A DNA stretch of 64,000 nucleotides from Streptomyces sp. NBC_01231 (GTDB lineage Bacteria > Actinomycetota > Actinomycetes > Streptomycetales > Streptomycetaceae), in assembly GCA_035999765.1 (NCBI GenBank), contig CP108521.1, positions 6,510,001 through 6,574,000 on the forward strand. The letters are read 5' to 3'. Of this stretch, positions 52,102 to 61,874 are shown one piece after another. A model generated the notes under the pieces. That model was not told the DNA's origin. It was given only the letters and a program-made list of their open reading frames with translations, and did not search any database. A program made the position numbers and the translations under genes. Numbering within the stretch: position 1 is the first letter of the stretch; each line of letters begins with the position of its first letter.

Positions 52102-54462
52102 CTACTCCGTCCGCAGCCCGTCCGGCCGCATCAGCCGGAGCAGCGGCGGCAGGCTGAGCAGCGTCACCACCAGGACGACGGCCGCGCCCACACCGGTCAT
52201 GGACAGCACGCTCGGCCAGTCCACCCGCATCTTGGTGTCCGTCATCCGCTGCAGCACCGCGCCCAGCGTCAGCCCCACCGTCGACGCCAGCAGCAGACCG
52301 ATCGCGACGGGGATCGCCGTCTGCCACAGCACCGACAGGCTCAGCGTGCGCCGCCGGGTGCCGAAGGCGATCAGCGCCGACAACAGCTTCTTGCGCTCCC
52401 GCAGTTGCTCCAGCTGCGACACCAGCAGGCTCGCCCCGATCAGCGCCAGCACACACGAGGCGCCGACGAACAGGCCGGTGCGGATCGCGGTGTACTGGTC
52501 GGTCTGTTCGACAGACTGCCAGTCCATGGGTTCGCTCAGCGGGTCGATGGTCGCCGCCGTGTTCCGCACCCGGTCGTGCACGTCCGGAACGGACTCGTCG
52601 AGATGCAGATAGACCTGTCCGGCCAGTGCCGGAGCGGCCGCGGCAGGCAGCGCCTTCGGGGTGATCAGGAAGCCGCCCCGCTTTGTCCCGGTCGGGTCCG
52701 GCCGGGTTTGCACCTGCGCCTGCTTCAGGTCCGACGGCACCACCCAGGGAGCCTCCACGCTCTTCGGGCCGCCCTCGTAGGACGGGTCGAGGTACAGCGT
52801 CCGGCCGGGCTTCGCCAGCTGCGGGGGGATGCTGTCGACCCCGTCGCTCCCGTCCGTGGCGCTCTGGACGGCGAAGGCGTCACCGTCCCGGCACGAGGGC
52901 AGGCGGGCCACCTTCCGCAGCGACGCGCAGTCCCCGACGGTCACCTGGGCGCCCAGCTCCGGGTCCTTGCGCCGCTCGCCGAGGTATCCCTCGGAGTAGG
53001 CCTGGGCCTGGCGCACGCCCTCGGTCCGGCGGAGCTTGTCGGTGGCCTCGTCGAGCGGTGTGCCGTTGAACACCGTCACCTGCATCTGGAACCGCGAGAC
53101 GTCGTAGCCGGTGTTCTCGGTGTAGTCCTGGTCCACTCCGGCGAACAGCATCTGCAGCGCGATCGCCCCGGCTACCGCGACCGCGATGCCGTTGACCATG
53201 CGGGCAGCCGTACCGCTGCTCAACTGAAGCCTGCGTACGGCCAGTTGCCAGGCCACCCCGCCGCCGCCGAGCCGTCCGACGACCGACTCGACGATCCACG
53301 GCAGCAGCGCGGTCACGCCGATGAGCAGCAGCATGACACCGCCGACGACCAGGTACTGGTTGAAGTCGCCGTCGTCCCGGCCCTGCCCGACCATCGGGTA
53401 GAGCAGCGCGAGCCCGCCCAGCGGCAGCAGCAGCCGCCACCACAGCCGACGCCGCGCCGGTTTCGCGGTGCGCACCACGCCGAGCGGCTCGATCACCACC
53501 CCGCGCAGCGCGAACAGCGTGACCAGGACGGCGGCCGCCGGCACGGTGAGCCCGACTAGCAGGGCGAGCGCGGGGGAGGGGTTGAGATAGCTCGGGTACA
53601 CGCTGACGTCGAACACCTCGATCGAGCCCGCCACCTGACGGCCGATCATGAAGAAGCCCGCGCCGAACACCAGCCCCAGCACCGCGCCCGCGAGGGCCTC
53701 ACCGGCGGCGATCCGCCGGGTCCCCATGCCGTCCGAGCCGACCAGCCGCAGTGCCGCGAGCCGCCGGTCGCGGCGCTCGCCGCCGAAGCGCACGGCCGCG
53801 GCGATGAACACGGCGACCGGCATCAGCAGCACCACGAAGACGACCAGGATCAGCAGGATCAGTACCGGGTCGGTCTCCTCGGAGGTCGGGTTCACCTCCC
53901 CGAACCGATCGATGCGGGCAGCCCCGCCACCGGCGAGGTGCTCTGCGAGGTCCTCGCCGCCCCGGTAGAAGGCGAGCTCCGCCGAGCCGACCAGCCCGCT
54001 CTCGCCGATCGTGCCGACGATCCGCTGCGGCAACCGCTCGCGCAGCAATCTGCCGGAGTCGGACTCCAGAAGCTGCTTCAGCTTGAGGGAGACCACCATC
54101 TCGCCCTTGGCCGGGAACTTCTCCAGACCGGGCGGCAGCGGCGCCCGCGGCCCCTCCGGCGTCAGCTCCCGCCCCCGGACCTCCTTGTCGCGGAAATCCG
54201 TGTCGACCTGCGCGATCAGTAGCGAGTGGTCCGACCTGGGCATCTTCGTATCGGTGTCGCCGTAGTTGAGGTCCTGGCGGGCGGCCTCCCGGTCGTGCCG
54301 TACCGCCAGCGCGTTCGGGATCGCCGTCGTCAGCAGCAGCAACGCCACCCCGAGCCCGACCCCGACCGCGGTCAGCAGCGCCCGGACCCATCCCTCGCGC
54401 CCGCCGGCGAAGGCGAACCTGACCCCCATGGCAAGGTCCCGCCACCACTGCCGCACGTTCAT
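52102..54462 (-). CDS. ABC transporter permease, FtsX/MacB-like, large
   Basis: The 786-residue protein has about 10 membrane segments in two halves with large extracytoplasmic domains. Landmarks include VRALLTAVGVGLGVALLLLTTAIPNAL at the N-terminus and LRLVGSDGMGTRRIAAGEALAGAVLGLVFG. The fusion of two FtsX-type modules is typical of Streptomyces ABC exporters of this type. It starts at ATG 54462, overlapping the ATPase stop (ATATGA). Together with the ATPase and PadR regulator it forms an exporter operon, probably for drugs or lipids. Confidence 0.92.
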   Translation of the reverse strand: MNVRQWWRDLAMGVRFAFAGGREGWVRALLTAVGVGLGVALLLLTTAIPNALAVRHDREAARQDLNYGDTDTKMPRSDHSLLIAQVDTDFRDKEVRGRELTPEGPRAPLPPGLEKFPAKGEMVVSLKLKQLLESDSGRLLRERLPQRIVGTIGESGLVGSAELAFYRGGEDLAEHLAGGGAARIDRFGEVNPTSEETDPVLILLILVVFVVLLMPVAVFIAAAVRFGGERRDRRLAALRLVGSDGMGTRRIAAGEALAGAVLGLVFGAGFFMIGRQVAGSIEVFDVSVYPSYLNPSPALALLVGLTVPAAAVLVTLFALRGVVIEPLGVVRTAKPARRRLWWRLLLPLGGLALLYPMVGQGRDDGDFNQYLVVGGVMLLLIGVTALLPWIVESVVGRLGGGGVAWQLAVRRLQLSSGTAARMVNGIAVAVAGAIALQMLFAGVDQDYTENTGYDVSRFQMQVTVFNGTPLDEATDKLRRTEGVRQAQAYSEGYLGERRKDPELGAQVTVGDCASLRKVARLPSCRDGDAFAVQSATDGSDGVDSIPPQLAKPGRTLYLDPSYEGGPKSVEAPWVVPSDLKQAQVQTRPDPTGTKRGGFLITPKALPAAAAPALAGQVYLHLDESVPDVHDRVRNTAATIDPLSEPMDWQSVEQTDQYTAIRTGLFVGASCVLALIGASLLVSQLEQLRERKKLLSALIAFGTRRRTLSLSVLWQTAIPVAIGLLLASTVGLTLGAVLQRMTDTKMRVDWPSVLSMTGVGAAVVLVVTLLSLPPLLRLMRPDGLRTE

Positions 54463-55148
54463 ATGACCCGCTCCATGTCCCGGGACCTGCCGTCCCGTAC
54501 GACGATCTCGCGGTCGGAGTAGGCGGCCACCCGGGCCTCGTGCGTGACCAGCACCACGGCGGCGTTGGTGGACCGCGCCGCCTCGGTGAGCAGCTCCATC
54601 ACGCGCTCGCCGTTGAGCGAGTCGAGCGCGCCGGTCGGCTCGTCGGCGAACAGCACCCGCGGGCTGGTGACCAGAGACCGCGCCACGGCGACCCGCTGCC
54701 CCTGCCCGCCGGACACCTCGCCGGGCCGCTTCTTGCGCAGATCGTCGACCTCCAGCCGCTCCATCCACGACAGCGCGGTCCGCTCGGCCTCCTTGCGGGA
54801 GGTCCCGTTCAGCCGCAGCGGCAGGGCGACGTTCTCCATGCAGGTCAACTCGGGGACGAGCTGCCCGAACTGGAACACGAACCCGAACTCGCTGCGCCTG
54901 AGCGCACTGCGCTGGGCGTCGTTCATGGTGGCCATCTCGCGCCCGTTGTACGTGATCGACCCCGAGTCGGGCGTCACGATCCCGGCGAGACAGTGCAGCA
55001 GCGTCGACTTCCCGGACCCCGACGGGCCCATCACGGCGACGACCTCACCGGGGTGGATGGAGAACTCGGCGCCGTCGAGCGCGAGGGTCGGGCCGTACGC
55101 CTTGCGCAGGTCGTCGGCCGTGAGCAGGGAACCGGCGGGATGCGTCAC
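54459..55148 (-). CDS. ABC transporter ATP-binding protein
   Basis: The 229-residue protein has Walker A GPSGSGKSTL, Q-loop QFGQL, the signature VSGGQGQRVAVARSLV, Walker B RVLFADEPTGALDS and H-loop VLVTHE. It drives the permease encoded next. The GTG at 55148 overlaps the PadR stop by GTGA. Confidence 0.95.
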   Translation of the reverse strand: MTHPAGSLLTADDLRKAYGPTLALDGAEFSIHPGEVVAVMGPSGSGKSTLLHCLAGIVTPDSGSITYNGREMATMNDAQRSALRRSEFGFVFQFGQLVPELTCMENVALPLRLNGTSRKEAERTALSWMERLEVDDLRKKRPGEVSGGQGQRVAVARSLVTSPRVLFADEPTGALDSLNGERVMELLTEAARSTNAAVVLVTHEARVAAYSDREIVVRDGRSRDMERVI

Positions 55149-55669
55149 CTGGCCACCGCCTCGGCGAGCTTGTCGAGCCGCGAGGCCGTCAGTTCGAGCC
55201 AGCGCAGGTCGGCCTCCAGGTGGAACAGGGCGTGGTCGCAGATGAGCTGGTCGGCCAGATCGCCCTTGCGCTTGCGGTCGGTGAGGATCCGCATCATCCG
55301 CAGATGCTCGGCACGCTGGGCGTCGAGGATGTCGGTCGCGTCGCGCCGCGTCAGCAGAGCGAGGACGACCTTGGTGTACAGGGTCGACTGCAGATACGGC
55401 TCGGGCTTCTCCGGCGTCGCGAGCCACCGCTGCACGTCGGTGATCCCGGCCTCGGTGATGGCGTACCGCTTGCGCTCCGGCCCGTCGCCGGGCTCGACGC
55501 CGTCGACCTCGACGAGCCCGTTCTTGAGCAGGCGGGACATCGTCGAGTAGACCTGGCCGTAGTGCAGTGGCCGGTCGTGACCGAACTTCTCGTCGAAGGT
55601 CCGCTTGAGGTCGTAACCGTGGCGCGGGCCGGACTCCAGGAGCCCCAGAAGAGTGTGACCGATGGACAT
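55145..55669 (-). CDS. PadR-family transcriptional regulator
   Basis: The 174-residue protein has a PadR winged helix (LLGLLESGPRHGYDLKRTFDEKFGHDRPLHYGQVYSTMSRLLKNGLVEVD) and a C-terminal four-helix Vir-like domain used for dimerisation. PadR proteins of this type typically repress the adjacent ABC exporter and respond to drugs. It is the first gene of the operon; an inverted repeat lies directly upstream of its start. Confidence 0.93.
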   Translation of the reverse strand: MSIGHTLLGLLESGPRHGYDLKRTFDEKFGHDRPLHYGQVYSTMSRLLKNGLVEVDGVEPGDGPERKRYAITEAGITDVQRWLATPEKPEPYLQSTLYTKVVLALLTRRDATDILDAQRAEHLRMMRILTDRKRKGDLADQLICDHALFHLEADLRWLELTASRLDKLAEAVAR

Positions 55670-55681
55670 GCCAAGGACTCT

Positions 55682-55705
55682 ACATACCGTGTATACCCCG
55701 TATGT
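55682..55705. promoter_or_regulatory. Operator-like inverted repeat of the PadR-ABC operon
   Basis: ACATAC (55682-55687) and GTATGT (55700-55705) form an inverted repeat with a 12-base spacer, 13 bases upstream of the PadR ATG. GTATAC also occurs twice (55691-55696 and 55704-55709). The ATGT/ACAT pattern is usual for PadR operators. Confidence 0.6.
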
Positions 55706-55763
55706 ATACGTCGCGTGCGCAGGCCGTGGCGGGCGGTACGACCTCGCAGGTGGGAGCCGATTG

Positions 55764-56018
55764 TCACGGTTCTGCGACAGGCCCCGGGTCGCCGGGCGGA
55801 CGACCCCGGCGAGGCAACGGCCCGGTCTCCTTGGGCAGCCGCCCCGCGTCGGCGAGGGCCTTGCGCAACAGGAACTCGATCTGCGCGTTGGCGGAGCGGA
55901 GTTCGTCCCCGGCCCACCGGGCCAGCGACTCGTACACCAGCGGGTCCAGCCGCAGCAGCACCTGCTTGCGCTGCTGCGGCCGCCGCTTGGGCGAGGAGCC
56001 CTCGGACGGTGCCGTCAC
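55764..56018 (-). CDS. Small ribbon-helix-helix-type protein coupled to SPFH gene
   Basis: The 84-residue protein has an Arc/CopG-like fold pattern (KQVLLRLDPLVYESLARWAGDELRSANAQIEFLLRKALADAGR), with a basic N-terminus and a Pro-rich tail. It starts at GTG 56018 overlapping the SPFH stop by GTGA. Such small proteins bind palindromic DNA as dimers, so it may regulate its own operon through the palindrome at 56981. It could also be a membrane-associated helper of the SPFH protein. Confidence 0.7.
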   Translation of the reverse strand: MTAPSEGSSPKRRPQQRKQVLLRLDPLVYESLARWAGDELRSANAQIEFLLRKALADAGRLPKETGPLPRRGRPPGDPGPVAEP

Positions 56019-56950
56019 TGGTAGAGGGTCCCCGTGTTCAGCACCGGCTGGGGCGCGCGGTCGCCGCACAGCACCACCATCAGGTTGGACACCATCGCCG
56101 CCTTCCGTTCCTCGTCCAGTTCGACGATGCCCTGCTCGGTGATCCGGGCGAGGGCCGCCTCGACCATCCCCACCGCGCCGTCGACGATCTGCCGCCGGGC
56201 CGCCACGACCGCCCCGGCCTGCTGTCGCTGGAGCATCGCCGAGGCTATCTCCGGCGCGTACGCGAGGTGCGTGAAGCGCGACTCGATGATGTGCACGCCG
56301 GCCGCCTCCACGCGCGCGTGCAGTTCGACGGCGAGCTTCTCGGTGATCTCCTCCGCGTTGCCGCGCAGCGAGAGGCCGTCCTCCTCGTGGGCGTCGTACG
56401 GGTACTCGATGGCGATGTGGCGCACGGCCGCCTCGGTCTGGGTGGCGACGAACTCCAGGAAGTCGTCCACCTCGAAGCTGGCCTGCGCGGTGTCCTCCAC
56501 CTTCCACACCACGACCGCGGCCAGCTCGATGGGGTTGCCGTAGGCGTCGTTGACCTTGAGGACCGCGGTCTCGTGGTTGCGGACCCGGGTGGAGATCTTC
56601 TCCCGGGAGGTGAGGGGGTTCACCCACCGCAGCCCGTCCTCGCGGATCGTGCCCTGGTAGCGCCCGAAGAGCTGGACGACCCGGGCCTCGCCCGGCGCCA
56701 CCATGTTCAGTCCGCACATCGCGACGAACGCGGCGAGACCTGTCAGGATGCCGACGACGATCAGGGCGGCCTTGGCGCCGGTCGCGGCCACCGCGGTGGC
56801 GCTCACCACCATGCCGATGCCGAGCATCAGTCCGATAAGGCCCAGCAGCAGCGCGAGACCACCGCCGATGCTGTGCGCGGTGAACTCCCGCACGCGTGGC
56901 GCGGGCATCGCGGGTACGTCGGCGGTCGGTGCGGAGTCGTTCGTGGTCAT
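56015..56950 (-). CDS. SPFH/Band 7 domain membrane protein
   Basis: The 311-residue protein has two N-terminal hydrophobic segments ([43 protein letters not shown]) and a Band 7/prohibitin-like domain ([45 protein letters not shown] ... [20 protein letters not shown] ... [33 protein letters not shown]). SPFH proteins organise membrane domains or scaffold proteases. The ATG at 56950 follows a GGGGGGACTCC ribosome binding site. It is encoded with the RHH protein. Confidence 0.9.
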   Translation of the reverse strand: MTTNDSAPTADVPAMPAPRVREFTAHSIGGGLALLLGLIGLMLGIGMVVSATAVAATGAKAALIVVGILTGLAAFVAMCGLNMVAPGEARVVQLFGRYQGTIREDGLRWVNPLTSREKISTRVRNHETAVLKVNDAYGNPIELAAVVVWKVEDTAQASFEVDDFLEFVATQTEAAVRHIAIEYPYDAHEEDGLSLRGNAEEITEKLAVELHARVEAAGVHIIESRFTHLAYAPEIASAMLQRQQAGAVVAARRQIVDGAVGMVEAALARITEQGIVELDEERKAAMVSNLMVVLCGDRAPQPVLNTGTLYQ

Positions 56951-56980
56951 GGAGTCCCCCCAGCTAGCTTGTGTCTATCC

Positions 56981-56994
56981 AAGTGATATCACTT
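56981..56994. promoter_or_regulatory. Perfect 14-bp palindrome upstream of the SPFH operon
   Basis: AAGTGATATCACTT is a perfect palindrome 31-44 bases before the SPFH start codon. It may be the operator of the RHH protein encoded in the operon, or a GntR-type site. The site is symmetrical and AT-rich compared with its surroundings. Confidence 0.65.
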
Positions 56995-57178
56995 TACCCG
57001 ATCCTCGCAACCCTTACCCCCTCTCGTACGTCGGTTCCATTGGGACGGGTGCTGATTGTCACGTCCGTAAAAGACAGGATCGAAAGTCCTTTGTCACATC
57101 AAGCGGTGTTAGCTTTCTGAGCTGACCTGAGCCAGGAACCTGTGTGACAACAGAGAACGAAGCGGAGCGAGCGGACTC

Positions 57179-59557
57179 ATGGGACGAGCCGAAGAGAGAC
57201 GAGCGCGACAGCGTGGCGGCCACCGCGCGGCGCCCCCCAGCTCGTCCTCGTCGCCGACTGCGGGTGTCGAGGGCGGCGGCCGGGCCGCCGCCCGCAAGGC
57301 GGCCAAGGGCAAGGGCGGCGGCAAGTCCGGACCGGCGGGCAAGCCCAGGAAGAGCGGCATACGCAGGCTGTTCACCTGGAAGAAGGTCCTAGGCACCTTC
57401 TTCGGCCTCTGCCTCCTCGGCATCGGCTCCTTCATCGTGCTGTACATCATGGTGCCCGTCCCCGAGGGCAACGCGGCGGCGCAGGCCGCGTCGCAGCAGA
57501 GCAACGTCTACAAGTACAGCGACGGCACGGTCCTGGCTCGTTACGGCAAGGTCAACCGCGAGATCGTGGACCTGTCCAAGGTGCCCAAGGACGTCCAGCA
57601 CACCTTCGTCGCCGCCGAGAACAAGACCTTCTACACCGACTCCGGCATCGACCTGAAGGGCACGGCCCGAGGCCTGTACAACACGCTCATGGGCCGGGGC
57701 GCGCAGGGCGGTTCGACCATCACCCAGCAGTACGTCAAGAACTACTACCTCAGCCAGGAGCAGACGGTCACCCGCAAGCTCAAGGAGATGGTCATCTCCC
57801 TGAAGGTGGACCGCCAGCAGTCCAAGGACGAAATCCTCGCCGGCTACATCAACACCAGCTACTACGGCCGCAACGCCTACGGCATCCAGGCCGCGGCCCA
57901 GGCCTACTACCGGGTCGACGCCGACCAGCTCACGGTCGAGCAGGGCGCGTATCTCGCCGCCCTCCTCCAGGCGCCGAGCCAGTACGACTGGGCGGTCGCG
58001 AGCAAGACCGGCAAAAAGCTGGTGAAGAACCGCTGGAACTACGTCCTGGACAACATGGTCGAGGAGGACTGGCTGGACAAGGCCGACCGCGACACCATGG
58101 AGTTCGATCCGCCGAAGGAGCCCAAGGCCGCCGCAGGCCTGGAGGGCCAGAAGGGCTACCTGGTCGACCTCGCCAACACGCAGGTCGAGGATCAGCTCAT
58201 GAAGCAGCAGGGCATCTCGCGCTCTCAGGCGGAGGCCCAGGTCATCGGCAAGGGGTGGACCATCACCCTGAACATCGACAAGAAGAAGCAGGCCAAGCTG
58301 GAGCAGGCCGTCAAGGCGCAGCTGACCAGCAAGCTGGATCCGAAGAAGCGGAAGGTCGACAAGAACGTCCAGGCCGGCGCGGTCTCCGTCGACCCGAAGA
58401 CGGGCGAGATCGTCGCCCTGTACGGCGGCGTGGACTACTTCAAGCACTTCCGGAGCAACGCGACCCGCACGGACTACCAGCCCGCCTCGACCTTCAAGCC
58501 GGTGATCCTCGCCGCCGCCCTGGAGGACGACGCGGTGACGCAGTCCGACAAGCCGATCACCACGGACACGATCTACGACGGCACCAGCAAGCGCCCGGTC
58601 GAGGGCAGCGACATCGCGTTCGGGCCGGAGAACGAGGACGACCAGGACTACGGCGACGTCACCGTGCAGACGGCGATGAACAAGTCCATCAACTCCGTCT
58701 TCGCGCAGATGGGCGTGGACGTCGGCATGGACAAAGTGCTCCAGATGGGCGAGAAGCTCGGCATGGACACCGGCGACCTCAAGCCGGTGCCCGCGCTGAC
58801 CCTCGGCACCATGGGCGCGAGCCCGCTGCAGATGGCCGGGGTCTACGCCACGCTCGACAACCACGGCAAGCAGGTCACGCCGAGCATCGTCAAGTCGGCC
58901 GAGCACGCCACCAGCAAGGTGGAGATGCCCGACCCGATCGGCGAGGAGGTCCTCTCCCCGGAGACCGCCGACACGGTCACCTCGGTGCTGACCGGCGTGG
59001 TCGACGACGGCACGGCCAGCAAGTCCGTGGCGAGGAACCCGGCACGCGACGGCCAGCAGGTCGCCGGCAAGACCGGTACCTCCGACGACAACAAGTCGGC
59101 CTGGTTCACCGGCTACACGCCCGACCTGGTCACCTCGGTGGGCCTGTTCGGCGAGGACCAGAAGACCAGCGCGCAGGTCAAGATGTACGGCGCGGGCGGC
59201 AACCCCCGCGTCAACGGAGGCGGTTTCCCGGCCCAGATCTGGGCGGCGTACACCTTCGGCGTCTCGGCCAAGAACTCCAAGTTCGACCTGGACACCGACC
59301 AGGGCGCGGCGGTCAAGCCGACCAAGTCGCCGACGGCCACGCAGCCCCCGCCGTCGCAGACCCAGACGTCCGAGCCGCCCAAGGAGGAGCCGACGTCGGA
59401 GCCCCCGCCGTCGCAGACCTCGACGTCCGAGCCGCCCAGCGAGCCACCGACGACGTCGGCGCCGCCGCCTACCGCCCCGTCGACGTCACCGCCGATCACC
59501 CCGCCGACGGGCGACGGTACCCCGGAGGATCCCCTCGACCCGGACGACCAGCTCTGA
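57179..59557 (+). CDS. Class A penicillin-binding protein (transglycosylase/transpeptidase)
   Basis: The 792-residue protein has a basic low-complexity cytosolic N-terminus, one membrane anchor (VLGTFFGLCLLGIGSFIVLYIMV, about 70-92), a GT51 glycosyltransferase domain (AAENKTFYTDSG, catalytic Glu near 147; GGSTITQQYVKNYYL; KLKEMVISLKVD) and a transpeptidase domain with SxxK Ser437-Thr-Phe-Lys440, the SIN-type motif KSINSVF and KTGTS from 631. It makes peptidoglycan. The tail (about 725-792) is Pro/Ser/Thr-rich. It starts at ATG 57179. A strong hairpin terminator follows. Confidence 0.95.
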   Translation: MGRAEERRARQRGGHRAAPPSSSSSPTAGVEGGGRAAARKAAKGKGGGKSGPAGKPRKSGIRRLFTWKKVLGTFFGLCLLGIGSFIVLYIMVPVPEGNAAAQAASQQSNVYKYSDGTVLARYGKVNREIVDLSKVPKDVQHTFVAAENKTFYTDSGIDLKGTARGLYNTLMGRGAQGGSTITQQYVKNYYLSQEQTVTRKLKEMVISLKVDRQQSKDEILAGYINTSYYGRNAYGIQAAAQAYYRVDADQLTVEQGAYLAALLQAPSQYDWAVASKTGKKLVKNRWNYVLDNMVEEDWLDKADRDTMEFDPPKEPKAAAGLEGQKGYLVDLANTQVEDQLMKQQGISRSQAEAQVIGKGWTITLNIDKKKQAKLEQAVKAQLTSKLDPKKRKVDKNVQAGAVSVDPKTGEIVALYGGVDYFKHFRSNATRTDYQPASTFKPVILAAALEDDAVTQSDKPITTDTIYDGTSKRPVEGSDIAFGPENEDDQDYGDVTVQTAMNKSINSVFAQMGVDVGMDKVLQMGEKLGMDTGDLKPVPALTLGTMGASPLQMAGVYATLDNHGKQVTPSIVKSAEHATSKVEMPDPIGEEVLSPETADTVTSVLTGVVDDGTASKSVARNPARDGQQVAGKTGTSDDNKSAWFTGYTPDLVTSVGLFGEDQKTSAQVKMYGAGGNPRVNGGGFPAQIWAAYTFGVSAKNSKFDLDTDQGAAVKPTKSPTATQPPPSQTQTSEPPKEEPTSEPPPSQTSTSEPPSEPPTTSAPPPTAPSTSPPITPPTGDGTPEDPLDPDDQL

Positions 59558-59563
59558 CAGGCC

Positions 59564-59603
59564 AACGGGCCCGCCGCGTCACCTGTGACGCGGCGGGCCC
59601 GTT
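59564..59603 (+). terminator. Long hairpin terminator after the penicillin-binding protein gene
   Basis: A 19-bp inverted repeat (59564-59582 and 59585-59603) with a 2-base centre, GTCAC-CT-GTGAC, flanked by AAC...GTT, lies 7 bases after the stop codon. Confidence 0.88.
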
Positions 59604-59698
59604 CGCGTAGGGCACCGAGGAGAAGAGACCGGAGGAGCGGATACCGGAAGAGGGGACGATGAACTCCTCGTCCTCCGGCCGGGCGGGTGGAACGCGTG

Positions 59699-61810
59699 TC
59701 ACCCGCTGTTGAGCTCGAACCACACCACCTTGCCGGTGCTCAACCGAGTCGCCCCCCACCGCCGAGCCAGCTTGTTCACGAGGTACAGCCCACGCCCGCC
59801 CTCGTCCGTGGCCCGCGCCTGCCGCAGCCGCGGCAACTGCGGTACGTCGTCCCCCACTTCACAGCGCAGGACGTCCGTCCGCAGCAGCCGTAGCGTGATC
59901 GGCCGGGAGGCATACCGCACCGCGTTCGTCACGACCTCGCTGACCAGCAACTCCACCGAGTCACTCATCTCCTCCATGCCCCAGCGGGACAGCGCCCGGC
60001 GGGCCAGCCGACGGGCCCGCCCGGGAGCCATCTCCTCCGGCTCCAGGAACCAGTACGCCACATCACTCGGCGCGATCCCGTCGAAGCGGGCGGCGAGCAG
60101 CGCGATGTCGTCGTCCCGGTCACCCGGGCCGAGCATGTCGAGCACCTCGTCGCACAGGGCCTCAAGCGGCGGCGGGTGGTCGGGTCCGGTCAGCTGCGCG
60201 GTCGCGGCGAGCTTCTCGCGCAGCTGCTCTATGCCGGTCCACACGTCTCTCAGACGCGACTCGACGAGCCCGTCGGTGTACAGGAGCAGGGTCGCTCCGG
60301 CGGGCGCGTCCAGCTCCACGGCCTCGAAGTCCACGCCGCCCACACCGATCGGCGCACCCGGCGGTACCCGCAGCACCTCGGCCCGGCCGCCCAGGTGCAG
60401 CAGGACCGGCGGGGGATGGCCGGCGTTGGCGATGGTGATCCGGTGCGCCACCGGGTCGTAGACGGCGTAGAGACAGGTCGCCATGCGGTCGGTGCCCAGG
60501 CGCTGCGCCTGTTCGTCGAGATGGTGCAGGACCTCCTGCGGGGGCAGGTCGAGTCCGGCGAGTGTCTGGGCCGTCGTCCGCAGCTGGCCCATGATCGCCG
60601 CACTGGTCATGGAGTGGCCCATGACGTCACCGACGACCAGGGCGACCCGGCTGCCGGGCAGCGGGATCGCGTCGTACCAGTCGCCGCCCACCCGCGCGGT
60701 CTCGGCGGCCGGCAGATAGCGGGACGCCAGCCGCACACCGGTCGGGCGCGGAAGGGTCTCCGGCAGCATGGTGCGCTGCAACTCGTCGGCGATGTACGCC
60801 TCGCGGCCGTACAGCACCGCCTTGTCGATGCCGAGCGCACTGTGCGTGGCGAGCTGCGCGGCGACCAGCAGATCGTCCGGCTCGAAGGCGATCCGGTCCG
60901 GACGGCGCAGGAACAGCGCGGCACCGATCACCCGGCGACGGCCGCGCAGTGGGGCCAGGATCGCGCGCCTGCCTGTCGGTACGGCGAACTCGCCGCCCTC
61001 GCCCAGCAGCTCGGGCAGTGCGGCGCGTGCGGCGGGCGGGTCCGTGAAGACGGGACGCACCCCGCGCAGCACCTCGGCCAGCGCGCTGCCGGGCCGCACC
61101 TCGCACAGCTCGGTGCCGATCGTGCCCAGCTCGGACGGATCCGGCACCGGAACCGGCAGGATCCCGTCCTCCAGGTCCCGCTCCTGCGGGATCCGGTCGG
61201 TGCGGCGCAGCCGCAGCACCAGCGGCCCGACGGGCCGTTCGTCGCCGACCGGCAGCGGGTCGCGCAGATAGACGAGGATGGCGTCCGAGAACGTCGGCAC
61301 GGTGGCGCGGCACAGCCCCATCACGATCTCGTCGAGGTCGAGGCCCCGGGCGATCCGCCGGGTCGCGGCGCCCACGAACCGCAGCCGGTCGCCGTCCCGC
61401 CGCATCGGAGTGGGCCGGCCCGCCGACAGCCCCTGTCCGGTCCGCCGCTCCGAGCCGTCGAGGACGTCGGAGGGCTCGGCGCCGGGCTGGAGCGGGATGC
61501 TCTCCGCCACGGGCCGGGGGCGGTGTGTGTCGGGCTCGGCGGCGGCCGGCTGGGAGTGCTCGGGGCCGGTGCCGGGGTCATTGTCCATGCCGCTCGATGT
61601 CGTCGTTCCGGACGCGGGCGTCGTACCAGGGGCGGCCGACGGTGGCTCACCGGCGCGTGCCTGCACCGGTAACACGCCGGCGCCGGGCGTGCACGACGGC
61701 GTGTCCGCGCCGTGGGGATGGGACCCCGTGGAGGCACGCAGGAGCGCCCCACGGCCGTCCGCGGGGTCGACGCCCGCCTGGGGGCGTTCGAAGGTCGGCT
61801 GCTCCGTCAC
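59699..61810 (-). CDS. SpoIIE/GAF/HATPase regulator (PP2C phosphatase with ATPase domain)
   Basis: The 703-residue protein has a disordered N-terminus (about 1-135), a GAF-like domain (about 150-345), a SpoIIE/PP2C-type phosphatase domain with ARVGGDWYDAIPLPGSRVALVVGDVMGHS, IANAGHPPPVLL, LLLYTDGLVESR and RDDDIALLAARFD, and a C-terminal HATPase_c_2 domain (ELLVSEVVTNAVRYASRP ... GGRGLYLVNKLARRWG). Such proteins act on anti-sigma-factor antagonists in partner-switching stress pathways. A SigB-like promoter precedes it. Confidence 0.92.
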   Translation of the reverse strand: MTEQPTFERPQAGVDPADGRGALLRASTGSHPHGADTPSCTPGAGVLPVQARAGEPPSAAPGTTPASGTTTSSGMDNDPGTGPEHSQPAAAEPDTHRPRPVAESIPLQPGAEPSDVLDGSERRTGQGLSAGRPTPMRRDGDRLRFVGAATRRIARGLDLDEIVMGLCRATVPTFSDAILVYLRDPLPVGDERPVGPLVLRLRRTDRIPQERDLEDGILPVPVPDPSELGTIGTELCEVRPGSALAEVLRGVRPVFTDPPAARAALPELLGEGGEFAVPTGRRAILAPLRGRRRVIGAALFLRRPDRIAFEPDDLLVAAQLATHSALGIDKAVLYGREAYIADELQRTMLPETLPRPTGVRLASRYLPAAETARVGGDWYDAIPLPGSRVALVVGDVMGHSMTSAAIMGQLRTTAQTLAGLDLPPQEVLHHLDEQAQRLGTDRMATCLYAVYDPVAHRITIANAGHPPPVLLHLGGRAEVLRVPPGAPIGVGGVDFEAVELDAPAGATLLLYTDGLVESRLRDVWTGIEQLREKLAATAQLTGPDHPPPLEALCDEVLDMLGPGDRDDDIALLAARFDGIAPSDVAYWFLEPEEMAPGRARRLARRALSRWGMEEMSDSVELLVSEVVTNAVRYASRPITLRLLRTDVLRCEVGDDVPQLPRLRQARATDEGGRGLYLVNKLARRWGATRLSTGKVVWFELNSG

Positions 61811-61874
61811 GCGTGTCGAATCCGTCCGTCCGGGGCTGCGCGCCGCGCGCGCAGATGGTCCCGCCGAAAACCCG

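Noticed and set aside
57389..58906. Long minus-strand open frame opposite the penicillin-binding protein
   Set aside because: The plus-strand protein has all family motifs; the reverse frame is a composition artefact.
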